A stretch of DNA of 64,000 nucleotides from contig OY754970.1 in assembly GCA_963576475.1 (NCBI GenBank), forward strand, positions 37,413,447 through 37,477,446, written 5' to 3'. The notes below the pieces were generated by a model that saw only the letters and a list, made by a program, of their open reading frames with translations, was not told the DNA's origin and did not search any database. The stretch comes from Molanna angustata (Eukaryota; Arthropoda; Insecta; Trichoptera; Molannidae). Positions 22,001-31,922 of this stretch are shown piece after piece (positions within the stretch are counted from its first letter, which is position 1; every line of letters starts with the position of its first letter). A program made the position numbers and the translations under genes.

Positions 22001-25000
22001 AAAAGATGACCATCAAAAATAACAAAAAGCAAATAGTGAAAGTAGTGAATATATAATACTAGTTGCATGTAACACATGAGATCCAACTGTCGATGGCGAT
22101 AGTATGTGTAATTGTAGAATACATACAAAATTTAAACACAAATTAATTAATATTTTAAGATATTTTGTTTTCTATATAAAACATGTAGGTATATATGTCA
22201 AGATAGGATAGTATGGAGGTAGTCTGTTTTTCCTACACAGAATATGAAAACAGCATGGTGTGTGTTTGTAGATTAAGTAGGTATCAAACTATTGAGTGAG
22301 ATATGTATTGTGTAGTGTTTACTGCCTTACAAATAAATATTTATATGAAACGATGTTGTCACTAAATTCAATTTTTATAAAAATTGTTACAAAAAGTTTG
22401 AAATGTACTACTACAATGCTCATATTTTTTATAAAAAATAAAATTATCTATTTGGGATGTTTCAGCTTTTTTCGATATTGTTAAAAACTTTGGAAATATA
22501 GGCAGTTAAACACATAAATTTATCTTGAAAAAAGTGTTTTTCTTGACAAAAGATGTTTGAAAAACTCTGGAATTAAAAAAAACAATTTTAAGACTTAATA
22601 TTTGTCTATATTAATACCAATTTTTGAGCATTCTAGCTTTGATGGACTTTGAGATATATCGAAAAATAAAATAAAATTTTAAAAGTTGATAATCCCTGAT
22701 TTAAATGAAAATTCAAAGTTCTGAGTATAAAAGTTTTGTAGGCCTATAACTTTCTATATTTTATGAAATTTTAGGCTCTGTGCATTCAGCGGATCAGATG
22801 TTAAAGGGGACACACACACAGACAGACAGACACACTAAATGTTCTATTCTGAATTCTAAGTAAATCCATATATATAGAAAATATCGTCCCTCTGCTGACT
22901 AACTGTCGTATCTGACATTTTTTGCAAAATCAAGTTAGGATCACCAATGTGTATTTATATGTTGTACGCATGTCCTCACTAAAGGTCTCGACTGTATCAC
23001 CTCCCGTTAACTTGGAATAGCTTAGTGATTTGTTGTCTACGAATTAGTGAAAATAAAATATCACTAATAGACCTATGTACAAATATGATTCTAACATATA
23101 TAAGAAAGATTCATATATATATATAAGAATACAAATAAAATATTAAAATATATTTACACCGTGTCACTATGTGCTAGGAGAGATTAAAATATGCATGCGC
23201 AAAATACTAAAAACGCTCTCCTGAACAATTTGCATTTTGCAAATACGACTGTTAATCAGGAGAGGGACAATATATGATGCAATGCTGTTGGTGTTCTTTG
23301 ACTTCAAAGTTGAAAAAACTGTTAAAAATATAGACCTGGCATGCAAATCTCGCATATCTTGGCTTGAAACTTTGTCGATATATATTAAGAGAAATAAATT
23401 CTCTTGTACAAATCGACAGTTGTAATAAGTATTTATTTGATAAACAAATACATGACATTAAAAAAGAAAATAGAAATGTTTATAAAATTGGAAATTATCC
23501 TTGAAAATAAAGAACCCTTGTGCTTCAGGGAAAAGTTTGGAAAATTTGCAACTCATCGTTTGACACTAAGATAAAGGTACACTTACTAAGAATATACATT
23601 GTTTCGACGGTTAAATTGTGGTATTCCATAATTCAATTTTATTATAATATTAAATTGTTATAACCACTTGAATTGAGTATAACGCGACTAGTTTCGGGAG
23701 AAACTGACCTCCCATCGACAGGCGAATTACAACTGTCGAAGGGAGGTCAGTTTCTCCCGAAACTAGTCGCGTTATACTCAATTCAAGTGGTTATAGCAAT
23801 TTAATATATAATAAAATTGTACACTTACTATTTTTCACACTCACAATCATACAGCAACAATAAAACTTATTTAAAGATAGATTGTTATCAAGGATTCAAA
23901 AAACAAAGACTATGTATGGTGAATTTTTTAATACGATCTCTCAAATCCAGCACTAATGATGACAAAAAGACTGCCAGATTAGCGACCGCATTAAAACTCA
24001 AATTACTGGATTGTCGAAAGTGAGTTAAAAAAATACATACTCGTGTACATATAAGTCTATGTATATAAATAAAATAAGAGTTAAATCAATGTTTTTTTTT
24101 TCAGTGAAAGGGGCTGAAGAAGAAGAAGCCAGATTACTGTATGTTGTAGTTTAGTGAAGTGCGGGATTAGTGAAATTGTATTGCATTAAGTACAGAAAGC
24201 TATTGTGCCAGCATTCTGGTTCGATTCTGTAAAAAAATCATTATACAATTCTAGTTTTTATACTGTTGACAATTTCACAATAAACTTTCCACTTACATAG
24301 GTTGCAAAGAAGTATTATCAATTACTATTTGCATGTAATACATGAGATATAACTGTCAATGGCGATAGTATGTATAGTAAAAGAATACATGTTATCGTAA
24401 ATTTTCATAAATATTGCCTATTTTCATAAGCTATAAATACTACCTATATTAGTTGAATTCTCTACCTTGTAATAGTCTTTATTCATTCTTATAATTGTTG
24501 TATGTATCTGTTATTTATTGAATATTTTACCATGGGCAATTAGTTTTTCCCTATTTCTTAGTAATTACTTGTATTCAGGTTTCTTTTCTCTGTATATATT
24601 GACTTTGTATTCCCCCCTCCCTCCCCAACATACCGCACGCACCACCAAATTTTGCTATGTATCATTTTGTTTTTAATTTTGTATTTAGTTTGAATTTTGC
24701 CTCTGATGATGCTGGCGGAGTCCAGTGAAAGCGCTTACGCATTTAAAATAAAAACTTATTGTGGATTAAAACTGTGTTATTTTAATTATTATAAATAAAA
24801 CCTTTTATTTTATCATATCAGTTCTCTTGTACAATAAAGCAAATGGCAACTGCCATTTCACTTTTCAAGCATCGATACAATTTAATTTAAATAGAAAACA
24901 CAATTTGTAAGAAATACAACATATATTCAATATAAATAATGATACATAAGCAATGCAAGTTCACAATACAAAGATGATGTTTTAAATTGTACATAATTCT

Positions 25001-28000
25001 TTGTAAACATGGGAAGATTTCCCCAAAATCATATGCATAGCAAATAATACTAACAAAATTGCATTGTAAATGTCTATACAGTATGGTTAAAAATGTGTTC
25101 GACCCATAGTTTAACCCAAAAATATATGAACCAATTTTAAACTTGTGCCCAATTTATAGTTCCTAACTGGAGAGTAAATACCAATATACCTAAAATGTAA
25201 TGAAGGCCTTAATATTCAGTATTGGTATCAAACCTAACTAAACGAAAAAAAAATCACTACTACAGGGAAAACAAAATAACCAATAATTTATGCTCCATTT
25301 GAGTACCTACCATAATTTATAATTCCATTTATTGATTAATCCATGATAAAAAATTACATACTATGACAACACTATGCCACATTCAAAATTAGTTCTTTTA
25401 TATGAAAATATTTTAATTAAAATAGTTCGAATCAACTAGGAAGTTCATTCAAAATATTTTTTTTTTCATAAATTTTACATTATTCTTTGCCATAATATGC
25501 TGAATTTCTTCTAAGTCATGACACTGAATTCATAACCTTTGTCTGGAATTTGATATAATATTAAAAAAAAAATTATTGGTACTGCTAATTTAAAATTCTC
25601 TAATCAGTCAATTTAAGGAATGTAAATTCAAAATCCAATTTTATTTACATACTTACAAAAAAGCGCTTCGAGCGTTGAAATAAATAGTTCATGTCAAATA
25701 AAATGTTTTAACAAAACTTTAATTTGATGTTCAATACTTGGAATATCAATAAGTAGTTTATATAGTATATATTTTATATATATTTTATAACTACTCCACT
25801 TATATTTGGAAACCTACATGTTCAATGTTAAGAAGGACAATATAATAAATAGTACAAGTCCTTGGAAATCAAAACAAGTGAACTAATTATAAAATATTTA
25901 TGAATTACTATACTAGGCAATAAATTAAAATGGTTGTGTTTATTCATTTATTATTTTTTTTAATTGTACATAATCCTATGCCATGTCTGACTTTATTTTA
26001 TATTAACAAATACTATGTCAAATATTAATAATAACAAGCACCCAATAACAAATTACCACATTCTGGAGACTTACAATATTAATTGTTTCACAAATCCAGA
26101 ATGAAAATACAATTAAAAAATGTGTCTCCAATGTGAATTGAACCCGGGACCTATAGATAAGCAGTAAGATATCTTACCAACTTAGCCACAAAGCCATATT
26201 TATTTTAAGATTTTAAATCATGACACTGAATTCATTAAGTTTACCTAGAATTTTATGTCCCTACCTATTAAAAAAAACTACTTAAATATGATTCAGAAAT
26301 ATTTGTAAATCCATGCTGCAAAAAACAAATTATACCTATAATGTAATCCAAAAACAAATAAATCACTTTTTTACATTTATAAAAAAGTACAATAAATATT
26401 GCAAGTATTGAAATAAAATGTCAGAATACTGTTATCCGAATATTCCAAAACTATTTTATTTTATTTCTCAAAAAAAATATTAAAAAATCTTACGAGTGAT
26501 AAAGACAAGACTACAAGTTGATAAAGACAAGTTGAGTTTTTCTTTAGATATTTTCTCTCATAACTAATAAATTACTTTCAACACATTTTGTTCTTTTACA
26601 GGACACAAATAATGTGTTTGGTATTTTCAAAATGAACAAAAAGAAAATAAACTATGTACAACTTATAATACAGTAAAACTTAAATAGAGGAAGTCAAATT
26701 AATTATTTTTTTATTTAAATAAACAAATAAGACTTAGCCACTCGTAAGTAAGCACATAATATTACTGTTCATATAAAGATGTGGGCAGTTAAAACTATCT
26801 TTCCACCAACATCAGAAACTTGATACTCAATAACACCAACAGTGTTTATTGTTTATGCTTGTGAACACCGCTTGGTGTTTCTAAAGAATCAAGCTTTAGT
26901 TGAAATCATTGAAACATTGACTCAGTTGCCAAATTCTGAAACGACTAGACTTAAATTTTATGAAACTTCATACCAGATAATCTTTATACAAAAAATGGTT
27001 CACTGCTAGCTCCTTATACCCATGTAGTATGTTTATTTATTTATTCATTTAGGAATACAAACAGTTACAGAAAATATGCATATAACTAATAGTAACATAG
27101 AATTCAAAGTTTATCTGCAACCTTACAGTATTCACAATATAAACATATGAAAGTGAAAATTTGCAAAGTAATACAATACTAATAAAAGACAAAACAAGTA
27201 AAGAAGAAAGAAAAAAAAAATCAATTTAAATTAACATAAACGAAATGAAATAGATAAGAAATTAATTATACAGAAATAAGTATTGAGGCGAGAAATAAAT
27301 ATTGAGGCGAGAAATAGAGAAACAAGAGTTATACATTAACATAATGATAAAAAAGAGAAAAAAAAAAAACAAAAATACATAAAATAAAATTAAAATTAAG
27401 GAGCCATAATTCAATAAAAGAGATGGTGTAGTATGTTATGACAGATGATTAATATCTCAATGGAGTATGTGTATTATTATGTCATCGCGTGTTGTGGTGA
27501 TGATTTTTGAATGTGTTTTATTTCGTGTTTGAATGCTGTGTATGATTTGGAGAAGATGTGTGTGTCTGGAAAGGTTTTGTTGTATTCATTGCACATTCTG
27601 TTGGTTGGTTTCCTAAATCCTGCATTTGTGTTTGAAGTTGACGGGAGGAAGAGCAAGTTGTTTCTTAGGCATCTGAGTGGTGCATGTATGTTAATTGAGC
27701 TAACGAGTGCTGGACAGTCAAACGTGCTATTGATTATTTTGTGTAGTGTTGTCATGTCAAATAGGGTACGTCTCTCTTTTAGTGTGCATAGATTGTAATT
27801 ATTAAGTAGGTCAGTGTATGGTAGTCGGGGATTCTGTGTTCTGTATTGCATAGTCTTGAGGTATTTTTTCTGAATTGTTTCAATTTTTTCGGCGTATATG
27901 TTGTAATGTGGATTCCATATTTGAGAGCAGTATTCGAGTTGTGAGCGGATAAACGTATTATATAATATTAAATATGAGCTGGTTTTTTTGAATTCTTTAG

Positions 28001-30569
28001 TCAATCTCATCACAAAACCCATCATTTTATATGCTTTGTTGATTATGTTTTCCACATGGATGTCAAAATGAAGTTTGCTATCAAACACAACTCCTAGATC
28101 CCGAATATTGTTGACTTTGTCAAGTGGATGAGTGTCGATGTAGTAATTATGTTGGATAATATTTTTATTTTTTGTAAATGTGATAGTCTTGCATTTAGCT
28201 AAATTAAGATATAGTTTATTTCGCTGACAGTAATCGTTTAATCTATTTAGGTCGTCCTGGAGAGCTGTGCAATCGTGTACATGTTTAATTTTAAGGAAAA
28301 TTTTTAAATCGTCAGCAAATATTAAAAAATTACTATTTATGAAACATGAGTTGATATCGTTAATTAATATCGTGAAGAGTAGTGGGCCAAGGATTGAACC
28401 TTGAGGTACTCCAGATGTTATTTTTACTTTATTGGAGGAATGGCCGTTGAGAACAACTACCTGATGCCTATTTGTAATGTATGATTTTGTCCACCTGAGT
28501 AGGCTGCCTTTAATTCCATTATCTGATAATTTTTCCATTAATATACTATGGTCCACTTTGTCGAAGGCCTTCTTGAAGTCTGTATAAATTGAGTCAATTT
28601 GAATTTTGTCGTCGAGTGATTGGAAGAGATATTCTGAGTATACTAGCAAGTTAGTTGTCGTTGATTTGTTAGGCATGAAACCATGTTGCTCATCTACTAT
28701 ATTTCTTTTCACGGTTGCTAATATTTGTCCATGAACGATTTTTTCAAGAACCTTAGGTATTGCTGACAGTATTGATATAGGTCTATAATTTTCGATGTCA
28801 TTTGTGTTGCCGCCTTTGTGAATAGGGGTAATGAAAGCTTTTTTCCATTTATCGGGGAATACCCCTTCTGATAAACACTGATTGAATATCAGCGCTAAAG
28901 GGTGACTTATTGAGTATGCAGTTTTTTGAAGAAAGAATGGGGGAATTTTGTCCGGGCCTGGACCTTTACTGATATCTAAGGAAATAAGAATTTCCCTAAG
29001 TTCACCTAGATTTATCCTGATAGATGACAGATTGACAGAATTATTACTATCTGGAATGATGTTGTTTTGGTCAGATGGTAATTCGGGTTCAAATACCGAT
29101 TCAAAATAATCTGAGAACATGTTTGCTATTTCGTTTGGCTGACTGGAGGTTTTAACTTTGTATGTCATCGTAGAAGGATAGCCTGATGTAGTTTTTAGGG
29201 ATTTAGTATACGCCCAGAAACTTTTAAGATTACTAGTCAAGTTATTCTCAATGTTAGCTATGTATGTTCGGTGATGATCTTTTAGTAATTTTTTGAAACG
29301 TCGTCGAAGTAAAGAATAGGAGTTCTTTGTAAAAATGTGAGGTTGTATGAATAGGTACCTATGCATAAAGCAATTTATCATATTATGATTGCAATATGTC
29401 TGTGATTGTAATATCCATGTTTGAATGCATTAACTATAAAAAAAATATTGTTTGCTATTTTTAATAAAGTCAACTTCAAGAATACACAATAACTTTTCAG
29501 TTTAATCATGTTTACTGTGATCACTGGAACCCGATTGGTCAATTTCATTTCCTTCATCGTCATACTCCTTTTCACAGTAAGCTTGATACGCATAAGCAAA
29601 TATGATTAAATAAACTGTCACGACCGACGCCATAACTGAGGCCACAACATTGGGGAAACCGGTTATATCCCAATAGTCCTGCAGAAGATGTTTTGTTCCA
29701 AAAAAAGCAATAAACGGCAGAGTAAACATGGCAACGCTGTAAAGAAACAGATATGCCATTGCCCACACAGCCCTCTGTGTATGCTGTGGGAGATACGTTG
29801 TATCATTATCAGACATCTCCATATTTATTCAAAATTCCAAGTTTCAAATGCTCGTGTACTCAACCAATTACACCTGAAATATAAAAAAGAAAATTTATAT
29901 TTATATTACCTTGCTCATTTCCACTCTTTTCGTTGGAGTTTTCAATAGAACTTGTCAAGCTTTGAAATTGATTCAGATAGCCCAAAACAGTTTTTTCGGG
30001 TTTACTTTGTCCGGGAAATTTCTGTTTGCCCCAGAGAAGTTCCGTTATCAGAATTCTTGCGAGCCAAGGATCCAAGCGTGGCTCTTTCATAAGAATGCTC
30101 GACTTAACAAGCAAGTCGTTCATATCATTTTCGTGTTTCAAAGCTTGTACAATAAGGGCATGAATAGCATTTGGTCGCTGAAAATTTTAAATACTCAAGT
30201 GAGAAAAATAAACTGTTTCCAATTTCCAAAACTTAATCACACATGTCAGAAGTAATGGTCTCTGGGAAAATCAATGTACTAATGTACTTGAAATTTTGAA
30301 TTAAACATAAAATAGAGATAGCCAAAAAAGAAAACATAACCTTACTTATATAGGTAATAAAACTAATAAGATATGCAAAGATTACGCACAAAATCAATGA
30401 ATAGTAAATCATAACTATAATAATGATAGTAAAATAGATAACTTACGTAGTGTTTAATTTTGTTATCGTACAAAAGTGATTTTAAACTTGAAGCTTCTTC
30501 TTTTATCTTTCGCAATATACTTGCAGCTAGTTTATATGACCTCGGAACTCGGACCGAATGCTCGAACAT
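17040..30569 (-). CDS. NSUN5, 28S rRNA (cytosine-5) methyltransferase
   Basis: S-adenosylmethionine-dependent RNA m5C methyltransferase of the Nop2/Sun family; NSUN5 methylates a conserved cytosine of large-subunit rRNA in the nucleolus. Six coding exons join in frame with GT-AG borders: 30569-30447, 30177-29910, 21997-21732, 21266-21153, 20266-20092, 19075-17040, giving about 993 residues. The core (about residues 1-435) has the N-terminal RNA-binding-like region, 'PRYIRINTLL', SAM motif I 'DLCAAPGMKT', motif IV 'LLDPSCSGSG' and motif VI 'VYSTCSLYPEENE' with the TC cysteine nucleophile, then 'SGFFVAVFEQ'. The remaining 555 residues are a lysine/aspartate-rich tail not found in the 429-residue human protein. 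Intron 2 (21998-29909) holds Vma21 and many transposons. Confidence 0.95.
17910..18575 (-). repeat. 333-bp in-frame tandem duplication in the NSUN5 tail
   Basis: Units of about 17910-18242 and 18243-18575 are near-identical at an offset of exactly 333 bp (111 codons). Both encode 'NETNTSFSE', 'CIVEKNDVETLKGCNGSDDE' and 'KNKDNLNYDTTNSNF'. A multiple of three keeps the frame open. The low number of differences indicates a young event, or homogenisation. Confidence 0.95.
19310..19862 (+). pseudogene. RTE-like LINE 3' fragment in NSUN5 intron 5
   Basis: Plus-strand reverse-transcriptase C-terminus without the catalytic domain: 'NTFRYLGIDITEDADLCEEI', then 'KVRIYKACVRPVMTYGIEAR', 'GKTLRDRVRN' and 'WYGHVQRMDSTRLP', ending with 'RGRPPKRWRDSW' and a stop near 19842. 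This is the standard tail of RTE/craft-type elements in insect genomes. The fragment is 5'-truncated. Confidence 0.8.
19868..19901. repeat. (GAA)n microsatellite
   Basis: About eleven GAA units directly after the RTE-like fragment, acting as its simple-repeat tail. Confidence 0.9.
19955..20003. repeat. Repeat D 3' end fragment
   Basis: 'cccactatatccccttgggt' plus 'tagtgaggagtaaaaaatga', matching the ends of repeat D at 344-380 and 1980-2014. Confidence 0.75.
20092..20266 (-). CDS. NSUN5 exon 5 (motif IV)
   Basis: Acceptor TTGTAG. 'GTIYSVEQDTIRYQTLCDF' ... ends 'YIDYVLLDPSCSGSG', with the motif IV cysteine that is needed for release of the enzyme-RNA adduct. Phase 1 end at donor GTAAAT. Confidence 0.95.
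20267..21152 (-). other. NSUN5 intron 4
   Basis: About 0.9 kb between exons 4 and 5. One short ORF (20948-21145) runs into the exon 4 donor and has no family features. No repeat recognised. Confidence 0.5.
21153..21266 (-). CDS. NSUN5 exon 4 (SAM-binding motif I)
   Basis: 38 codons between acceptor TTGACAG and donor GTAAGA: 'ATCLAGFILSPTEGSNVLDL' followed by CAAPGMKTTH. CAAPG.KT is the glycine-rich SAM-binding loop of RNA m5C methyltransferases. Confidence 0.95.
21470..21660 (+). pseudogene. RTE-like fragment in NSUN5 intron 3
   Basis: 'LKTTEIKVLGSITGKTFNDR' then 'VRNVEIRK' and a stop parallel the 'LRTSEMRTLRAIAGKTLRDR' block of the fragment at 19310-19862. Decayed and very short. Confidence 0.6.
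21732..21997 (-). CDS. NSUN5 exon 3
   Basis: Acceptor TCTTTTCAG. Reads 'ENFPKPRYIRINTLLLTAAD' and continues to 'GKIFLQDK' at donor GTAAGA. The PRYIRINT motif and the terminal LQDK (before the SAM fold) are family hallmarks. Confidence 0.93.
22057..23420 (+). repeat. Dispersed repeat A, copy 3
   Basis: Begins 'actagttgcatgtaacac', ends 'aaatcgacagttg'. Shares 'gttttgtaggcctataact', an AC/AG tract near 22810 and a distal block 'cgcatatcttggcttgaaac' (compare 16630). It is longer than copy 2: 22880-23270 holds extra sequence, probably a further insertion that I cannot identify. It lies in NSUN5 intron 2. Confidence 0.65.
23634..23819. repeat. Near-perfect 186-bp hairpin (MITE/foldback)
   Basis: The left arm from 'caattttattataatatt' through 'gggagaaactgacctccc' is repeated inverted as 'gggaggtcagtttctccc' through 'aatataataaaattg'. 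A small inner pair CGACAG/CTGTCG leaves a loop of about 11 nt. The inner 55-bp arms are identical. The 12-mer 'gtacacttacta' occurs on both sides (23577-23588, 23819-23830) and may be a target duplication or an older direct repeat. Confidence 0.9.
23905..24150 (+). other. Possible small coding segment, unassigned
   Basis: From the ATG near 23919 a frame reads 'MVNFLIRSLKSSTNDDKKTA' then 'RLATALKLKLLDCR' up to a donor-like GTGAGT (24019). A polypyrimidine acceptor (TTTTTTTTTCAG, 24105) follows, then GAA-rich sequence with an early stop. The composition looks protein-like, but I recognise no family, and it lies antisense in a NSUN5 intron. It may be a decayed retrocopy. Confidence 0.2.
24310..24790 (+). 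repeat. Repeat A 5' fragment followed by a retroelement-like 3' end
   Basis: 24316-24400 matches the first 80 bp of repeat A in diverged form ('gcatgtaatacatgagat'). Further on, 24703-24740 reads 'ctgatgatgctggcggagt' plus 'ccagtgaaagcgcttacgc' followed by AAAATAAAAA, a structured terminus of the sort seen at the 3' ends of non-LTR or Penelope-like elements. No reverse transcriptase is nearby. Confidence 0.35.
24791..27029. other. AT-rich intronic sequence of NSUN5
   Basis: 2.2 kb with no ORF of note. A tRNA-derived SINE head lies at 26121-26196. Around 26850-26775 (minus) one frame reads 'VGVIEYQVSDVGGKIVLT' before a stop, which is coding-like but isolated. Otherwise I see nothing. Confidence 0.4.
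26121..26196 (-). repeat. tRNA-derived SINE head
   Basis: On the minus strand: 'ggctttgtggctaagttggt' (A-box-like) and 'ggtcccgggttcaattc' (B-box-like) at tRNA spacing. The acceptor stem does not pair, so it is a decayed SINE rather than a tRNA gene. Confidence 0.55.
27030..29385 (-). mobile_element. Jockey/CR1-like LINE, 5'-truncated, in NSUN5 intron 2
   Basis: Contains one long ORF (27477-29381) and a 3' UTR of about 450 bp with an AAATAAATAAA-type end near 27035. ORF1 and the endonuclease are absent. Its 5' end lies about 120 bp downstream of the Vma21 stop codon, so it probably sits in or just past the Vma21 3' UTR. Confidence 0.85.
27477..29381 (-). CDS. LINE reverse transcriptase (634 codons open)
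   Basis: Uninterrupted RT. Order from the N-terminus: connector 'LRRRFKKLLKDHHRTYIANI', finger motif 'GPDKIPPFFL', 'WKKAFITPIHKGGNTND', 'YRPISILSAIPKVLEKIV', 'YTDFKKAFDKVDH' (first catalytic Asp), 'SGVPQGSILGPLLF', catalytic FADD in 'FLIFADDLKIF', and thumb 'LGVVFDSKLHF'. No RNase H. The first about 25 residues (29381-29305) may lie outside the element, so the ATG at 29381 is probably not native. An open frame of this size implies recent insertion. Confidence 0.9.
   Translation of the reverse strand: MINCFMHRYLFIQPHIFTKNSYSLLRRRFKKLLKDHHRTYIANIENNLTSNLKSFWAYTKSLKTTSGYPSTMTYKVKTSSQPNEIANMFSDYFESVFEPELPSDQNNIIPDSNNSVNLSSIRINLGELREILISLDISKGPGPDKIPPFFLQKTAYSISHPLALIFNQCLSEGVFPDKWKKAFITPIHKGGNTNDIENYRPISILSAIPKVLEKIVHGQILATVKRNIVDEQHGFMPNKSTTTNLLVYSEYLFQSLDDKIQIDSIYTDFKKAFDKVDHSILMEKLSDNGIKGSLLRWTKSYITNRHQVVVLNGHSSNKVKITSGVPQGSILGPLLFTILINDINSCFINSNFLIFADDLKIFLKIKHVHDCTALQDDLNRLNDYCQRNKLYLNLAKCKTITFTKNKNIIQHNYYIDTHPLDKVNNIRDLGVVFDSKLHFDIHVENIINKAYKMMGFVMRLTKEFKKTSSYLILYNTFIRSQLEYCSQIWNPHYNIYAEKIETIQKKYLKTMQYRTQNPRLPYTDLLNNYNLCTLKERRTLFDMTTLHKIINSTFDCPALVSSINIHAPLRCLRNNLLFLPSTSNTNAGFRKPTNRMCNEYNKTFPDTHIFSKSYTAFKHEIKHIQKSSPQHAMT
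29502..29822 (-). CDS. VMA21-like V-ATPase assembly factor
   Basis: Small two-membrane-segment ER protein that chaperones assembly of the V-ATPase Vo sector. 106 codons on one exon (human 101). Membrane segment 1 is 'MAYLFLYSVAMFTLPFIAFF' followed by GTKHLL; membrane segment 2 is 'VVASVMASVVTVYLIIFAYA' followed by YQAY and an acidic, Ser-rich tail. The F/T..P..FF.TK..L pattern and the TM2 placement match the VMA21 family. A second in-frame Met (residue 3) could also start. It lies in NSUN5 intron 2 on the same strand, 88 bp after exon 2, and is preceded by a strong splice acceptor (29874). Confidence 0.85.
   Translation of the reverse strand: MEMSDNDTTYLPQHTQRAVWAMAYLFLYSVAMFTLPFIAFFGTKHLLQDYWDITGFPNVVASVMASVVTVYLIIFAYAYQAYCEKEYDDEGNEIDQSGSSDHSKHD
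29873..29890 (-). promoter_or_regulatory. Splice acceptor for the VMA21 exon
   Basis: On the minus strand 'cttttttatatttcag' ends at 29874, 52 nt before the VMA21 ATG. A pyrimidine-rich acceptor here means the VMA21 exon starts at 29873 and is joined to a 5' exon upstream, inside or before NSUN5. From NSUN5 exon 1 or exon 2 the reading frame meets a stop before the VMA21 ATG, so a shared untranslated leader is most likely. Confidence 0.6.
29910..30177 (-). CDS. NSUN5 exon 2
   Basis: Acceptor TTTTCAG, then 'RPNAIHALIVQALKHENDM'. It contains 'PWLARILITELLWGKQKF', the family's conserved helix before the RNA-binding region. Ends in phase 1 at donor GTAATA (29909). Confidence 0.92.
30447..30569 (-). 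CDS. NSUN5 exon 1
   Basis: ATG at 30569; 41 codons, beginning MFEHSVRVPRSYKLA and ending 'NKIKHY' before donor GTAAGT (30446). The residues align with the NSUN5 N-terminus (human 'SSNFQNVKQLYAL' region). A TTGTAG sits 7 bp before the ATG and could be an acceptor from an untranslated 5' exon. Confidence 0.9.
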
Positions 30570-30887
30570 TTCTCTTCTACAATAGTGTGTAATATTATGC
30601 TCAAATCAATATATAACTGAAAAAAGAAACTATAATAATTTAACATTCAACCCACTATCAAAAACACATGTGACATGATCAATGATCAATTCGATCAAAT
30701 CGAGATGTCAAAAAAATACAACGTGATGAACCATAGAGTTTTAAGTAATCAAAATATATCTCTTTTCTATGGTAATCAATACCCAGAAGTTATGCCTGCA
30801 GGCTGATTTTGTATAAACACCAGAGGAGAAGAAAGGAGTTAAGTACTATTTTATCTGTGGATTTAGCTCGTTAACACCAATGTATGT

Positions 30888-31922
30888 TGATATTTCCATA
30901 GGTATTGTGATCGATATATTTCCATGCATTATGATATCAAAGAAACCCAAAAACCATTATTTTACTTCGGCCTAATGTATTTCTTCTATTAATTCTAGGA
31001 ACGGATTATAGCGGGCCCCCAGGCCTTGTTCATATATTTGAGTATTGTCTTTTCTATTGAAAATAAATGTAAAATGCATCAAGCAGATTCCTGGAAGCTT
31101 GGTTGGCACCCGGCGGTACGGATTGATTCTTCAGTTTAACCACCCCCCCCCCCCTCCCCTACTCCATGCTTCACGGGCGCTGGGTCGCCCTGCGGTAGTC
31201 GATCAGTTGTCATTCGGTAGGAGTCGGTGGTAGTCGATCAGTTGTCATTCGGTAGGAGTCATTGGTTGGTCGGTAGTGGTAGAGACCCGCGTGCGAGAGT
31301 GCGAGTTTGCTAGGCTATCGGACGGCCTTAGCATTTTTTTTCTAATTGTATAAAGTAGTGATTAAGTTCTTTCCAGGTTCTCTACCTATCATCGGGGGTG
31401 AATTTAAAATAGTTTAAGTTACTATTAATAATAACTTTTAATAATAAAAATAATCGCATGGTAGTGAATAAGTTTGTTTCAGGTCCATATAACCAACGAG
31501 GGGTGAATTTAAGCTAGTTTTAAGTTATTTTAAATGACTAAAAAGTGATATGTAGTGTAAGTGTTTTCCTCTACAGCCTCGTTACGAGAACAGCAGTTTG
31601 GTAAGATCTTTCCAGTTATGTATATATTATTTTACCATGCCTGTATTTGTATGTATTTGTCTTTTCAGGCACATCGCAGCCGATTATGTTTTATTTGATT
31701 TTTATTTTCAGGGGCAGAGTTTAATGTTTATTTTTATTATGCTTTTCAGCTTCTTTAGTTATCAATTTCGCGTCCCAACATGGGACCAATATATTTCTTC
31801 CCAGCCTCCTTATATCAATCTCGCGTCCCAACGTGGGACTAGTATTTTTCTCCGCCTTCTCTAGATATCAATTTCGCGTCCCAACGTGGGACGAGTATAT
31901 TCTCCGCTTTCTCTAGATATCA
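30888..31922 (+). repeat. 5' LTR of copy 1
   Basis: 1035 bp, TGATATTTCC...GATATCA. It contains a C-run (31142-31155), an 'agtcgatcagttgtcattcg' duplication (near 31200/31230), and at its 3' end three 53-bp tandem units each carrying a PBS-like 'cgcgtcccaacgtgggac' (31760, 31813, 31866). Confidence 0.95.

Noticed and set aside
31598..31864. 88-codon ORF repeated at 35264 and, in part, at 38717 and 42211
   Set aside because: It lies within LTR sequence, varies with the number of tandem units and has no domain; it is a chance frame in a repeat.
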